Shown here: positions 6,889 through 16,884 of the stretch, in pieces
How positions within the stretch are numbered: the first letter of the stretch is position 1
Layout of the letters: every line of letters begins with the position of its first letter
Origin: Pseudomonas sp. HN11
Lineage (GTDB): Bacteria > Pseudomonadota > Gammaproteobacteria > Pseudomonadales > Pseudomonadaceae
Assembly: GCF_021390155.1 (NCBI RefSeq)
Contig: NZ_CP089985.1
Span: forward strand, 1,313,001-1,377,000
Direction of reading: 5' to 3'
DNA: 64,000 nt
The notes under the pieces: generated by a model
The model's input: the letters and a program-made list of their open reading frames with translations, nothing else
The model's database searches: none
Told to the model about the DNA's origin: nothing
Translations under genes and position numbers: made by a program

Positions 6889-7314
6889 TTACTTCTGCTG
6901 GATAGCAGCCGGACGCATGCCTTCCTTACGCAGCTCTTCAACGGCTTTCTGGGAGTCCTTCACAGCCTGTTGAGCCTTGGCGGCCTGAGCCTTGCGCTCT
7001 GCGACGCGAGCGTCCCACTCGGCTTGTTCAGCCAACTGGCGAGCTTTGTCGTAGTTCTTGTCGTGCATGGCAATTTCGGCTTCTTTGAGCTTGTCTTGCG
7101 CCGCCTTCATTTCCACCGCTGCGTACTCAGTACCGCCGGCGCTGACCGCGCTGTTGACTGCGGACTGGGTGACCGCGTACTGCTCGGTCGGAGGATTGCC
7201 GGCGCAGCCCGCCAGAACGAAGCTGGTGCCGATTGCCAGCGCGGCCAATTTGAGCCCGCGCAGGTGGTTAAACGAGGATTTGGCAGTGCTGGTCTTCATC
7301 GTCTTCAACTCCAT
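6889..7314 (-). CDS. DUF4398-type lipoprotein, partner of lptF
   Basis: 141 residues. Lipobox VLAGC with Cys37, then a mostly helical, Ala/Lys/Glu-rich chain with likely coiled coil (about 60-135, such as KAQAAKAQQAVKDSQKAVEE). ATG 7314 has CAGGAG 7 bases upstream; ATG 7299 (MKTSTAKSS) with GGAG is a second possibility and gives a more usual signal peptide. It lies 55 bases upstream of lptF on the same strand (PA3691-PA3692 arrangement). It probably spans or lines the periplasm next to peptidoglycan; no enzymatic motif. Confidence 0.8.
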   Translation of the reverse strand: MELKTMKTSTAKSSFNHLRGLKLAALAIGTSFVLAGCAGNPPTEQYAVTQSAVNSAVSAGGTEYAAVEMKAAQDKLKEAEIAMHDKNYDKARQLAEQAEWDARVAERKAQAAKAQQAVKDSQKAVEELRKEGMRPAAIQQK

Positions 7315-7427
7315 TGGATAACTCCTGAAAAACATCAAAATCCATGTCACTGGTCTGCGGCGGCGGGCTTGGCACTGATGCACAAATTGCCCTTTAAAAC
7401 GACCGTTCCAAGTGATGGCTTACTGGC

Positions 7428-7455
7428 TGTGACCGGAGGCTTTTTTCAAAAGTTC
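7428..7455 (-). promoter_or_regulatory. Possible AlgU (sigma-22) promoter of the lptF operon
   Basis: On the minus strand GAACTT (7455-7450), 17 bases, then TCACA (7432-7428). The -35 is a perfect match to AlgU/RpoE promoters; the -10 matches only TC..A of TCtgA. It lies about 114 bases upstream of the first start codon. lptF of P. aeruginosa is known to be AlgU-dependent, which supports the call. Confidence 0.5.
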
Positions 7456-7540
7456 AGAGAAGATGGCGATTTGCCTAAAAAAATATCTGACTGGTTGGTC
7501 AGTTTAAAAAGTTGGAACTTCTGCGTTGCGCAGCGGTACG

Positions 7541-7562
7541 CCGGGCCCATAAAAGGGCCCGG
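7541..7562 (-). terminator. GC hairpin after the 7587-7931 gene
   Basis: Perfect 8-bp stem CCGGGCCC / GGGCCCGG with loop ATAAAA, 25 bases past the stop of the minus-strand gene. No T run follows, so termination is uncertain. Confidence 0.45.
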
Positions 7563-7586
7563 AATACGGGACTTGGGTGGAAGATG

Positions 7587-7931
7587 TCAGTGTTTCTGTT
7601 CGTCGCCGCTGGTTGATAAATCATGCAGATAGCGGCGCGACAGCGTCAGGAAGCGTGGGGTGGGTCCCACATCTTCGTACAGCGGATCGCCTTCTTCATC
7701 GGTCGCAATCACCTGTTGTCCCTTGATGTAGGGGAAGCTGGCTTCCAGCTCTTCCAGGGCTGCGCCGATCAACTCACCGAGCAATTCTTCGGGGTGGCGT
7801 TTCGGATACATTTCGGTAATGGCCGCCAGCCGCGCGGCGGACTCCATATCCAAGTGGATGGCGTACTCGGTCTTGGTCAAGCGACCCTTGGCGTTCTCTT
7901 CCCAATGCTGGGCCAGTTCTCGAATTTTCAT
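7587..7931 (-). CDS. Conserved hypothetical protein (PA3688-like)
   Basis: 114 residues, start ATG 7931 (MKIRELAQHWEENAKG). The first 70 residues are helical, with TKTEYAIHLDMESAARLAAI resembling a short ribbon-helix-helix-like segment. The C-terminus is more acidic and ends LSTSGDEQKH. No signal peptide or membrane segment. It is divergent from ppc. The small acidic protein is conserved at this place in Pseudomonas genomes as I recall them; its function is unknown. Confidence 0.75.
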   Translation of the reverse strand: MKIRELAQHWEENAKGRLTKTEYAIHLDMESAARLAAITEMYPKRHPEELLGELIGAALEELEASFPYIKGQQVIATDEEGDPLYEDVGPTPRFLTLSRRYLHDLSTSGDEQKH

Positions 7932-8116
7932 GGCAGCCTCAATGAAGCCCGCGATGGCAGGCGATGATGAGTGTCCAGTCGCGCGCATGGATAAACACAG
8001 GCGACTCACTGTTGAGACTAGCTGCAACTCACAAGGTTTAAAGTCTTGTCATAAATGGGCGCTGGCGGCACTCTGGCAAACCTGCGCGTCCCGGATTTCT
8101 GGCTGGAGATTGGCTG

Positions 8117-10744
8117 ATGAGTGATATCGATGCACGCTTGCGTGAGGATGTTCACCTGCTGGGTGAGCTGTTGGGCAACACCATTCGAGAGCAGTACGGC
8201 GATGATTTCCTCGATAAGATCGAGCAGATCCGCAAAGGCGCCAAGGCTGACCGACGGGGTGCTGGGGATGAGCTGAGCACTAGTCTGAATCAGTTGCAGG
8301 AAAACGAACTGCTGCCTGTGGCCCGAGCCTTCAATCAGTTCCTCAACCTGGCCAATATTGCCGAGCAGTACCAACTGATCCACCGGCGCGATGAGTCGCA
8401 GCCGGCACCGTTCGAGTCCCGCGTATTGCCCGAGTTGCTGGCGCGCCTTCAAAGCGAAGGCCACAGCAACGAATCCCTGGCCCGCCAGTTGGGGCGCCTG
8501 GAGATCGAACTGGTCCTCACCGCCCACCCCACTGAGGTGGCGCGCCGCACCTTGATTCAGAAATACGATGCCATCGCTGCCCAATTGGCGGCGCAGGATC
8601 ACCGCGACCTCACTACCGCAGAACGCGAGCAGATCCGCCAGCGGCTGCAACGCCTGATCGCCGAAGCCTGGCACACTGAGGAAATACGCCGCACCCGGCC
8701 CACGCCGGTGGACGAAGCCAAGTGGGGCTTTGCGGTGATCGAGCACTCGCTGTGGCACGCAATCCCTAATTATCTGCGCAAGGCTGACCAGGCGCTGCAC
8801 GCCGCCACCGGCTTGCGCTTGCCCCTGGAAGCGGCGCCGATCCGCTTTGCGTCGTGGATGGGCGGCGACCGTGACGGCAACCCGAATGTCACCGCGCCGG
8901 TCACCCGTGAAGTGCTGTTGTTGGCGCGTTGGATGGCCGCCGACCTCTACCTTCGCGATATCGACCAACTGGCCTCCGAGCTGTCGATGCAGCAAGCCAG
9001 CCCGGCGTTGCAGGCCAAGGTCGGTGATAGCGTCGAGCCTTATCGCGCCTTGCTCAAGCAGCTACGCGAACGCCTGCGGGCCACTCGCCAATGGGCACAC
9101 ACCGCGTTGAGCAGCAACACACCGGCGTCGGCCGAGGTGTTGCAGAACAACCGCGATCTGCTGGAGCCGCTGGAGCTGTGTTACCAGTCGTTGCACGAAT
9201 GCGGCATGGGCGTGATCGCCGATGGCCCGTTGCTCGACTGCCTGCGTCGGGCGGTGACCTTCGGTTTGTTCCTGGTACGGCTGGATGTTCGCCAGGACTC
9301 CAGTCGCCATTCGGCGGCCATGACTGAAATCACCGACTACCTGGGCCTGGGGCGTTACGAGGATTGGGACGAAGAGGCGCGCATCAGCTTCCTGATGAAC
9401 GAGCTGGCCAGTCGTCGACCGCTGCTGCCGGGCTATTTCAAACCGTCGGCGGACACGGCCGAGGTGCTCAACACCTGTAAGGAAGTCGCCGCTGCACCCG
9501 CCGCATCCCTGGGTTCGTATGTCATCTCCATGGCCGGTGCTGCGTCGGACGTGCTGGCGGTGCAGCTGTTGCTTAAAGAGTCGGGCGTACAGCGGCCGAT
9601 GCGTGTAGTGCCGCTGTTCGAAACCCTCGCCGACCTGGACAACGCCGGCCCTGTGATCGAGCAGCTGTTGCTGTTGCCGGGCTATCGCGCGCGTTTGCAG
9701 GGTCCGCAGGAAGTGATGATCGGCTACTCGGATTCGGCCAAGGATGCCGGCACCACCGCCGCTGCCTGGGCGCAGTACCGGGCGCAGGAACGCTTGGTGG
9801 ATATCTGCCGCGAGCAACAGGTGGAACTGTTGTTGTTCCACGGTCGCGGTGGCACCGTCGGCCGTGGCGGCGGCCCGGCTCACGCGGCGATCCTGTCGCA
9901 GCCACCGGGCTCGGTGGCGGGGCGGTTCCGCACCACCGAACAGGGCGAGATGATCCGCTTCAAGTTCGGCCTGCCGGATATCGCCGAGCAGAACCTCAAT
10001 CTCTATCTGGCTGCGGTATTGGAAGCGACCCTGTTGCCACCGCCGCCGCCCGAGCCGGCCTGGCGCCATTTGATGGATGAATTGGCGGCAGATGGTGTCA
10101 GCGCTTACCGCGCAGTGGTGCGGGAAAATCCGCAGTTCGTCGAGTATTTCCGCCAGTCCACCCCGGAACAGGAGCTGGGTCGCTTGCCCCTGGGCAGTCG
10201 ACCGGCCAAGCGTCGCGCGGGAGGAATAGAAAGTCTGCGTGCTATTCCGTGGATTTTCGGCTGGACCCAGACTCGCCTGATGTTGCCGGCCTGGCTCGGC
10301 TGGGAAGCGGCGCTGAGCAAGGCCCTGGAGCGCGGCGAAGGCGAATTGCTGGGGCAGATGCGCGAGCAGTGGCCGTTCTTCCGTACCCGCATCGATATGC
10401 TGGAGATGGTGCTGGCCAAGGCCGATGCCGATATCGCCCGCCTATATGACGAGCGCCTGGTGCAGCCTGACCTGCTGCCATTGGGTAAGCACTTGCGCGA
10501 CCTATTGTCGCAGGCGTGCAGCGTGGTGCTTGGCCTGACCGGGCAGTCGCAACTGCTGGCTCACAGCCCAGACACTCTGGAGTTCATCCGCCTGCGTAAC
10601 ACCTACCTCGACCCCTTGCACCTGCTGCAAGCCGAGTTGCTGGCGCGCTCACGCCAGCAGGAAGCGGCACAGGACAGCCCTCTGGAACAGGCGCTGCTGG
10701 TCTCCGTGGCCGGTATTGCCGCCGGTCTGCGCAACACCGGCTAA
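8117..10744 (+). CDS. ppc: Phosphoenolpyruvate carboxylase
   Basis: 875 residues. Makes oxaloacetate from PEP and bicarbonate, refilling the citric acid cycle. Catalytic motifs are present: [13 protein letters not shown] (active His), [24 protein letters not shown] (PEP/bicarbonate loop), [12 protein letters not shown], and the C-terminal RNTG characteristic of bacterial PEPC. ATG 8117 follows a weak ribosome site. Divergent from the 7587-7931 gene and followed by a hairpin at 10787-10808. Length equals the family norm (about 880). Confidence 0.98.
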   Translation: MSDIDARLREDVHLLGELLGNTIREQYGDDFLDKIEQIRKGAKADRRGAGDELSTSLNQLQENELLPVARAFNQFLNLANIAEQYQLIHRRDESQPAPFESRVLPELLARLQSEGHSNESLARQLGRLEIELVLTAHPTEVARRTLIQKYDAIAAQLAAQDHRDLTTAEREQIRQRLQRLIAEAWHTEEIRRTRPTPVDEAKWGFAVIEHSLWHAIPNYLRKADQALHAATGLRLPLEAAPIRFASWMGGDRDGNPNVTAPVTREVLLLARWMAADLYLRDIDQLASELSMQQASPALQAKVGDSVEPYRALLKQLRERLRATRQWAHTALSSNTPASAEVLQNNRDLLEPLELCYQSLHECGMGVIADGPLLDCLRRAVTFGLFLVRLDVRQDSSRHSAAMTEITDYLGLGRYEDWDEEARISFLMNELASRRPLLPGYFKPSADTAEVLNTCKEVAAAPAASLGSYVISMAGAASDVLAVQLLLKESGVQRPMRVVPLFETLADLDNAGPVIEQLLLLPGYRARLQGPQEVMIGYSDSAKDAGTTAAAWAQYRAQERLVDICREQQVELLLFHGRGGTVGRGGGPAHAAILSQPPGSVAGRFRTTEQGEMIRFKFGLPDIAEQNLNLYLAAVLEATLLPPPPPEPAWRHLMDELAADGVSAYRAVVRENPQFVEYFRQSTPEQELGRLPLGSRPAKRRAGGIESLRAIPWIFGWTQTRLMLPAWLGWEAALSKALERGEGELLGQMREQWPFFRTRIDMLEMVLAKADADIARLYDERLVQPDLLPLGKHLRDLLSQACSVVLGLTGQSQLLAHSPDTLEFIRLRNTYLDPLHLLQAELLARSRQQEAAQDSPLEQALLVSVAGIAAGLRNTG

Positions 10745-10786
10745 GATTTTTTGCGTGTTCTCAATGGCTTGCGGATAAACCGCACC

Positions 10787-10808
10787 GGCCGCCCTGAAAA
10801 GGGCGGTC
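10787..10808 (+). terminator. Hairpin after ppc
   Basis: Stem GGCCGCCCT / AGGGCGGTC (one G-T pair) with loop GAAA. Only a weak T stretch follows. The rest of 10745-11026 holds the adk leader; no gene seen. Confidence 0.55.
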
Positions 10809-10903
10809 GGCGTTTACGGGGCTGGGTTGCACTCAGGCACATCCCTACCTATGACGTAAGCGCTGCGCGGGTTCCTGCGACTTTTGGCGGCTTGTGTGGT
10901 TAA

Positions 10904-11674
<771 letters not shown>

Positions 11675-11696
11675 TCCCTCGACGGGCTTCACGGAT

Positions 11697-11725
11697 AACG
11701 GCCCGCTTGCGGGCCGTTGTTGTTT
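11697..11725 (+). terminator. Intrinsic terminator of adk
   Basis: Stem AACGGCCCG / CGGGCCGTT with a 4-base loop and a following GTTGTTT tract. Confidence 0.8.
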
Positions 11726-11763
11726 ATACTGGCGCACTTTTTTTCGACTGGACACCCACACCG

Positions 11764-12450
11764 ATGAGCACCCTGCTGGCCCTGGACACCGCGACTGAAG
11801 CTTGCTCCGTTGCCCTGCTGCACGATGGCAAGGTAACGAGCCACTACGAGGTGATCCCGCGCCTGCATGCGCAGAAGCTGTTGCCGATGATCAAGCAACT
11901 GCTGGAAGACGCCGGCACTACGCTGGCAGCGGTGGATGCCATCGCGTTTGGCCGTGGGCCGGGTGCGTTCACCGGTGTACGCATTGCCATTGGTGTGGTG
12001 CAGGGATTGGCATTTGCGTTGGAGCGCCCGGTATTGCCGGTGTCCAACCTGGCTGTGCTGGCCCAGCGCGCCTTGCGTGAGCACGGTGCCCGTCAGGTTG
12101 CGGCAGCCATCGATGCGCGCATGGATGAAGTGTATTGGGGTTGCTACCGCGAAACGGCAGGCGAGATGCGCCTGGTGGGCGTGGAAGCTGTGCAACCGCC
12201 GGAGTCATCGGTGTTGCCGGACGATGTCAGCGGTGATTGGTTCGGTGCTGGCACCGGTTGGGGGTATGGCAAGCGCATCGCTGTGCCGTTGATTGGCCAG
12301 GATGCTGCGATGTTGCCGCATGCTGAAGACCTGTTGGCCCTCGCGCGCTTCGCATTCGAACGGGGAGAGGCGATTGCTGCAGACCAAGCAGCACCTGTCT
12401 ACCTACGCGATAAAGTCGCGCAGACCAAGGCCGAACGCGGGATTATTTGA
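11764..12450 (+). CDS. tsaB: tRNA t6A37 synthesis factor TsaB
   Basis: 228 residues. Partner of TsaD and TsaE in threonylcarbamoyl transfer to A37 of ANN-decoding tRNAs. ASKHA fold signature LLALDTATEACSVAL at the N-terminus and FGRGPGAFTGVRIAIG (residues about 63-78), both diagnostic for TsaB. ATG 11764 is chosen to give the usual MSTLLALDT start. A terminator-like hairpin follows at 12472-12506. No odd features. Confidence 0.95.
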   Translation: MSTLLALDTATEACSVALLHDGKVTSHYEVIPRLHAQKLLPMIKQLLEDAGTTLAAVDAIAFGRGPGAFTGVRIAIGVVQGLAFALERPVLPVSNLAVLAQRALREHGARQVAAAIDARMDEVYWGCYRETAGEMRLVGVEAVQPPESSVLPDDVSGDWFGAGTGWGYGKRIAVPLIGQDAAMLPHAEDLLALARFAFERGEAIAADQAAPVYLRDKVAQTKAERGII

Positions 12451-12471
12451 CGTCAAAAGTGATGGCAATTT

Positions 12472-12511
12472 GGGGCTAAATTCACCAATCGTCAGAATTT
12501 GGCCCCGGTTT
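12472..12511 (+). terminator. Terminator-like hairpin after tsaB
   Basis: GGGGCTAAATT (12472-12482) pairs with AATTTGGCCCC (12496-12506) with one wobble; GGTTTT follows. Confidence 0.6.
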
Positions 12512-12610
12512 TAAACCTTTTTCAAATTATGTGTTCTAGTTATCACCAGAGCATTTGCGCACCACGGATGATGCTGCCAAAATGCCATTACTGATAGCGA
12601 GTTCGCGCCT

Positions 12611-12901
12611 ATGCGTATCGATGGCTTTTCCTCACAGTCCTACCCAATCAAGCGCAAGCCGCGTAAGGCAAACGTCACGGTAGACGGGTCCGTCGAGGAT
12701 TCGCCGGACTTCATCGAGGTCCAGTCCGACGCGCAGGCCAACGCTCAAGCACGTATCAGTGGTCTTCCCGCCCGTCAGCAAGACATGGTCTTCCCACGCT
12801 CCATGAGCAAAAGCGTTGCCACCGCCTTGGCCAGCTACCTGACCACCGCCGGTTTTGTCGAATGGGATATGGAAGTGTTGGGTCTCGACATCCACATCTG
12901 A
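12611..12901 (+). CDS. Conserved small hypothetical protein
   Basis: 96 residues beginning MRIDGFSSQSYPIKRKPRK. The N-terminal half is polar and probably flexible; the middle has SDAQANAQARISGLPARQQ; the C-terminal 40 residues look folded (SKSVATALASYLTTAGFVEW, then DMEVLGLDIHI). No signal peptide. Its stop overlaps the next start by one base (TGATG), so it is coupled to the DUF72 gene. The N-terminus resembles short Pseudomonas proteins of unknown function near tsaB (PA3684 position, from memory). Confidence 0.75.
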   Translation: MRIDGFSSQSYPIKRKPRKANVTVDGSVEDSPDFIEVQSDAQANAQARISGLPARQQDMVFPRSMSKSVATALASYLTTAGFVEWDMEVLGLDIHI

Positions 12902-13761
12902 TGCGTCTGCCTTACTACCTCGGTTGCCCGTCCTGGAGCGAAAACGCCTGGCGCGAGTACCTGTACCCCGCCGATGCCCGTTCCAGCGATTACCTCGCGC
13001 TCTACTCCCAGGTCTTCAACGCCGTTGAAGGCAACACCACGTTCTATGCCCGACCTTCGGCCGCCACGGTGCAACGCTGGGCTGAAATCATGCCTGACGA
13101 TTTCCGTTTCACGGCCAAGTTTCCCGGTGATATCAGCCACAGCGGCAACCTGATTGAGCAGCTACCGGCAGCAGAAAGCTTCGTGGGACTGATGAGTCCC
13201 TTGGGGGCACGCGTATCGCCGCTGTGGTTGCAGTTGCCCGCGACGTTCACGCCGCAGCGGCTGGGGGAGTTGGCAGGCTTCATTGATGGTTTGGAGCGGC
13301 CCATGGCGGTGGAAGTGCGTCATTCGGAGTTCTTCGCCAAAGGCGACGCCGAGCGCATGCTTAACCGCTTGTTACGCGACCGGGGTGTGGAGCGTATCTG
13401 CCTGGACCCGCGTGCGTTGTTCAGTTGCACGTCGACATCGGCCGCCGTACTGCACGCCCAATCGAAAAAGCCCAAGGTGCCACCGCGGCCAGCGGCGTTG
13501 ACGCAGTTTCCCCAAGTGCGTTTTATCGGTCATCCCGAACTGCAAGCCAACGACCCGTTCCTGGCGCCGTGGGTGGAAAAAGTCGCCGGTTGGATCGAAG
13601 AAGGCCGCACCCCCTACGTGTTCCTGCACACCTCGGATAATCGCCTGGCCGCGCAGCTGGCGCTGCGTTTTCACGATCAGTTGATGGCGCGTCTACCGGG
13701 CCTGCCCCCATTGCCTGTGTTGGATCGTGCCCCCGCCGTGGAGCAACTGGGGTTACTCTAG
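12901..13761 (+). CDS. DUF72 (YecE-like) protein
   Basis: 286 residues, a TIM-barrel-like fold family. Family signatures are LGCPSWSENAWREYLYP near the start, FNAVEGNTTFYARPS, FRFTAKFPGDISH and AVEVRHSEFF. No biochemical function is established for DUF72. ATG 12901 overlaps the previous stop. It is spaced 26 bases from the next gene, so the three genes may be one transcript. Confidence 0.9.
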   Translation: MRLPYYLGCPSWSENAWREYLYPADARSSDYLALYSQVFNAVEGNTTFYARPSAATVQRWAEIMPDDFRFTAKFPGDISHSGNLIEQLPAAESFVGLMSPLGARVSPLWLQLPATFTPQRLGELAGFIDGLERPMAVEVRHSEFFAKGDAERMLNRLLRDRGVERICLDPRALFSCTSTSAAVLHAQSKKPKVPPRPAALTQFPQVRFIGHPELQANDPFLAPWVEKVAGWIEEGRTPYVFLHTSDNRLAAQLALRFHDQLMARLPGLPPLPVLDRAPAVEQLGLL

Positions 13762-13787
13762 GACTCTTTTTCCGCCAGGAGCCTGAC

Positions 13788-14615
13788 ATGGATGCCCAAA
13801 CCCTTCGCGCCAAAACCTTCAAGGCCTTGCACGAGCGGGACCGCGCATTCGTGATGCCCAACCCGTGGGATGCCGGCTCCGCTGTGATGTTGGCCAGCCT
13901 GGGGTTTGAAGCCCTCGCCACCACCAGTGCGGGCTATGCGTTCAGCCTGGCGCGCCCGGATGCGGAAGGGGCGTTGTCCCTGGAAGACACCTTGATCAAC
14001 GCCGGCATGATTGCCAAGGCCACGGCGTTGCCGGTAGCAGCTGACCTGGAAAACGGTTTCAGCGACACCCCTGAAGGCTGCGCCCAGACCATCTTGCGTG
14101 CCGCCGCCACGGGTATCGTCGGCGGCTCCATCGAAGACGCCACGGGCATTGGCGCTGACCCGATCTATCCCTTCGACCTGTCCGTCGAACGCGTCGAAGC
14201 CGCGGTGGCTGCCGCGCGCAGCCTGCCATTCCCGTTCACCCTGACGGCCCGCGCGGAAAATCTCCTGCATGGTCGCCTGGATTTGCCCGACACCATCCGC
14301 CGCCTGCAAGCCTACGCCGAAGCCGGTGCCGACGTGTTGTATGCGCCAGCACTGCGCAGTGCCGAGGAAGTGCTGGCGGTGGTCAAGGCGGTGGCGCCCA
14401 AGCCGGTGAACGTGTTGATGTCTGGTGGCTTGAACCTTAGTGTCGTGCAGCTCAGTGCGATGGGCGTGCGGCGGATCAGCGTCGGTTCGGCCCTGGCGTT
14501 GGCCGCCTATGGCGAGTTCTATCGCGCGGCACAGGAAGTGTATGAACTGGGCACCTTCACCTTTACCGAGCGCAAGATGCCATTCAGCCAGGCCAACCAG
14601 TTCTTCAAGGATTAA
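13788..14615 (+). CDS. Isocitrate lyase/PEP mutase superfamily enzyme
   Basis: 275 residues. Barrel enzyme with superfamily signatures MPNPWDAGSA, ADLENGFSD (metal Asp), GSIEDATG and LTARAENLL. The Cys-containing KKCGH loop of isocitrate lyase is absent, so it is more like the oxaloacetate decarboxylase or carboxyphosphonoenolpyruvate-mutase-like branch. The substrate cannot be set from sequence alone. GCCAGGAGCC precedes ATG 13788. The next gene begins 3 bases after its stop. Confidence 0.85.
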   Translation: MDAQTLRAKTFKALHERDRAFVMPNPWDAGSAVMLASLGFEALATTSAGYAFSLARPDAEGALSLEDTLINAGMIAKATALPVAADLENGFSDTPEGCAQTILRAAATGIVGGSIEDATGIGADPIYPFDLSVERVEAAVAAARSLPFPFTLTARAENLLHGRLDLPDTIRRLQAYAEAGADVLYAPALRSAEEVLAVVKAVAPKPVNVLMSGGLNLSVVQLSAMGVRRISVGSALALAAYGEFYRAAQEVYELGTFTFTERKMPFSQANQFFKD

Positions 14616-14618
14616 GGG

Positions 14619-15317
14619 GTGCGTTTTTTCAAAGTAACAAGCGTGCTGCTGATCCTGGCCGGCGCCTGTGCCTTTGGCGTCTGGCGTGGTTGGGTGCCGC
14701 TGCCGGCCGATTGGAACCCGTGGGCCCCGTTGGATGTGCGCGCCAGTCCGAACCTGTTGACGCGCTACAAGCTGGGCCGCCTGCAGGATGATCCAGCGCT
14801 GTGCGACCAGGTGCTGGAAACCTCAGGCCTGCGTGTCAGCCACCAAGCCGATACGCCCGCCGATGCCCCGTGTCCGCTACGCAATACTTTGCGCGTTCAG
14901 GGGGCGGCGGTTGGGCTGAGCAGCAGTTTTCTCGCCAGTTGCCCACTGGCGGTGGCGTTTGCCCTCTTTGAACGTCACAGCCTGCAACCGGCGGCCCGGG
15001 CGGTATTCGGCCAGGCGGTGACACGGGTCGATCACCTGGGTAGCTTTGCCTGTCGCAATGTCTATAACCGTGCCGAGGGGCGACTCAGCCAGCATGCGTC
15101 GGCCAATGCGCTGGACGTCGCCGGTTTCCGCCTGGCGGACGGGCGCAGTATCAGCGTGCTCAAGGATTGGCCGGGAGAGGGCGATAAGGCGCGGTTCCTG
15201 CGTCAGGTCCGCGACAGTGCCTGCGATGATTTCAACGTGGTGCTGAGCCCGGACTACAACGCCGCGCACCGCAACCATTTCCATCTGGATATGGGGCGTT
15301 GGTGGGTGTGTCGCTGA
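14619..15317 (+). CDS. Extensin-like (M15-related) envelope protein
   Basis: 232 residues with an N-terminal membrane anchor or signal (about residues 6-25). The C-terminal domain is the extensin-like C family: FACRNVYNRAEGRLSQHASA, NALDVAGFRL and HRNHFHLDMG, a His/Asp/His set resembling the zinc site of M15 peptidoglycan peptidases. Cys pairs may form disulfides in the periplasm. The GTG start at 14619 directly abuts AAGGGG, leaving almost no spacing, so translation probably depends on coupling to the gene before it (stop 14615). Confidence 0.8.
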   Translation: MRFFKVTSVLLILAGACAFGVWRGWVPLPADWNPWAPLDVRASPNLLTRYKLGRLQDDPALCDQVLETSGLRVSHQADTPADAPCPLRNTLRVQGAAVGLSSSFLASCPLAVAFALFERHSLQPAARAVFGQAVTRVDHLGSFACRNVYNRAEGRLSQHASANALDVAGFRLADGRSISVLKDWPGEGDKARFLRQVRDSACDDFNVVLSPDYNAAHRNHFHLDMGRWWVCR

Positions 15318-15320
15318 GTA

Positions 15321-15941
15321 TCAGGCGGCCAGGCGCAGGTTCTGGGTGACCAGCGGGCGCGCCCAGTAGTAGTCGAAATCGAGTGCTTTTTGCTGCGCGA
15401 CCAGCTCTTCGGTCGGGTACGGCGTGGCGGCTGGCGGCAGCAGGTCCAGTTCGAATTCGGCGATGGGCAGGTGCAGAGGACGTGGCTCCGGCGCCGGGCC
15501 AGGCTCTGGCAACGGTTGGCCGGCGGTGAGCACAATCGGGCGGACCCAACCGCTTTCGAAGTTCTGCTGGCGTTGCTGGGCGACGATTTCTTCTTCCGGG
15601 AACGGCGTGGCGGCCGGTGGCAGCAGCTCGGTTTCGAACTCGGCGATTGGCAGGAACAGCGGTTCCGGCGGGGCGATTTCGGTGTCTTTCACGTCGCACT
15701 CACGCTGGGTGAGGATCTGCGACAGCAGGTCGGCGCCGGCGCTGGGCTCCACCGCTGGGTCCGCCGGTGCCTGCGCCTGCACGGCGAGCGCGTCCGGCGT
15801 ATCGCCGAGCTGCTCGGCCAATGCACGGGCGAAGAAGTCCTGCCACACATGACTCACCCCGGCCAGCGCTTGGGTGTTGCGCAGGCCGTAGTGGTTGTGG
15901 GTCGGCAGTACACCGATGGTTAGGGGAAGAATGTCTGACAT
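15321..15941 (-). CDS. Unknown protein with an internal tandem repeat
   Basis: 206 residues, start ATG 15941 (MSDILPLTIGVLPTHNHYGL). The N-terminal 45 residues are a separate region. Two copies of a unit of about 45 residues follow, offset by 61: LPIAEFE (97-103; 158-164), LLPPAATP (106-113; 167-174), VAQQ (120-123; 181-184) and W-V/A-RP (132; 193). A Pro-rich linker (QPLPEPGPAPEPRP) separates them. No signal peptide or membrane segment. Convergent with the extensin-like gene and divergent from rsmJ. Family unknown to me; the position corresponds to PA3681 from memory. Confidence 0.75.
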   Translation of the reverse strand: MSDILPLTIGVLPTHNHYGLRNTQALAGVSHVWQDFFARALAEQLGDTPDALAVQAQAPADPAVEPSAGADLLSQILTQRECDVKDTEIAPPEPLFLPIAEFETELLPPAATPFPEEEIVAQQRQQNFESGWVRPIVLTAGQPLPEPGPAPEPRPLHLPIAEFELDLLPPAATPYPTEELVAQQKALDFDYYWARPLVTQNLRLAA

Positions 15942-16037
15942 TTTTCTCGGTCGACGCTCAGCTCTGGCAAAATACCTGACTGTTGTTTTTATCGGCCGGT
16001 ATTTGCCGATCCTTAATATTTTTGAGCGTAGCGATTG

Positions 16038-16820
16038 ATGAGCGAACAACCAGCGGCCTGCCGCATCCAGGTCGAGGCCTTGGGCGACGGTTTCAAGGAC
16101 CGTGCCGAGCAGTGGGCGTCTCTGTTGGGGCTGCCGTTGCAGGTGGCGGATGCGGACTTTTCCCTGCAAGTCGGGGAACATGGCCTACAGCTGCAACAGC
16201 TCGGGCCTGATGCGCCTGGGCCGGTGCGAGTGGACTTTGTCGAAGGTGGCGCGGCGCATCGGCGTTTGTATGGCGGTGGTAGCGGGCAGATGATCGCCAA
16301 GGCCGTGGGTATTGCCCAAGGCGTGCGCCCACGGGTGTTGGACGCTACGGCCGGGTTGGGCAAGGATGCCTTCGTACTGGCCAGCCTGGGCTGCGAGATG
16401 AGCCTGATCGAGCGCCAGCCGCTGATCGGCGCCTTGCTTGAAGATGGGTTGGCGCGTGGCGCGGATGATTTCGAGGTGGCACCGATCGTGGCGCGCATGC
16501 AGTTGCTCAAAGGCAACTCCATCGACGTGATGCGCAACTGGGAGGGCGAGCCGCCCCAGGTGATCTATCTTGACCCGATGTTCCCTCACCGTGAGAAAAC
16601 CGCCTTGGTGAAGAAGGAAATGCGCCTGTTCCGGCCGCTGGTGGGGGATGATCCAGACGCGCCGGCGCTGCTGGCCGCCGCCCTGGCCCTGGCCAGTCAC
16701 CGCGTGGTGGTCAAGCGCCCGCGCAAGGCGCCGTGCATTGAAGGGCCCAAGCCGAGCCATGCGCTGGATGGCAAATCCAGTCGCTATGACATCTATCCGA
16801 AAAAAGCGCTCAAGTTTTAA
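16038..16820 (+). CDS. rsmJ: 16S rRNA (guanine-1516-N2)-methyltransferase
   Basis: 260 residues. Methylates G1516 of 16S rRNA using S-adenosylmethionine. SAM motif [20 protein letters not shown] and the catalytic-like loop YLDPMFPHR are typical for RsmJ, as is the C-terminal [15 protein letters not shown] 16038 is chosen over an adjoining TTG. Divergent from the repeat-containing protein; its stop lies at the start of a repeat at 16819. Confidence 0.95.
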   Translation: MSEQPAACRIQVEALGDGFKDRAEQWASLLGLPLQVADADFSLQVGEHGLQLQQLGPDAPGPVRVDFVEGGAAHRRLYGGGSGQMIAKAVGIAQGVRPRVLDATAGLGKDAFVLASLGCEMSLIERQPLIGALLEDGLARGADDFEVAPIVARMQLLKGNSIDVMRNWEGEPPQVIYLDPMFPHREKTALVKKEMRLFRPLVGDDPDAPALLAAALALASHRVVVKRPRKAPCIEGPKPSHALDGKSSRYDIYPKKALKF

Positions 16821-16884
16821 GCTGCAAGCTGCAAGCAAAAGCGCTTTCAACTTGCAGCTTGCCGCTAACCACTTGCCGCTGCCT
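16819..16884. repeat. AAGCTGCAAG intergenic inverted repeat, copy 1
   Basis: Perfect 10-bp arms AAGCTGCAAG (16819-16828) and CTTGCAGCTT (16851-16860), plus side copies ACTTGCCGCTGCC. It lies between the convergent rsmJ and mexL-like genes and overlaps the last bases of mexL. The same family occurs at 26938 and, degenerate, at 32246. Confidence 0.75.
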
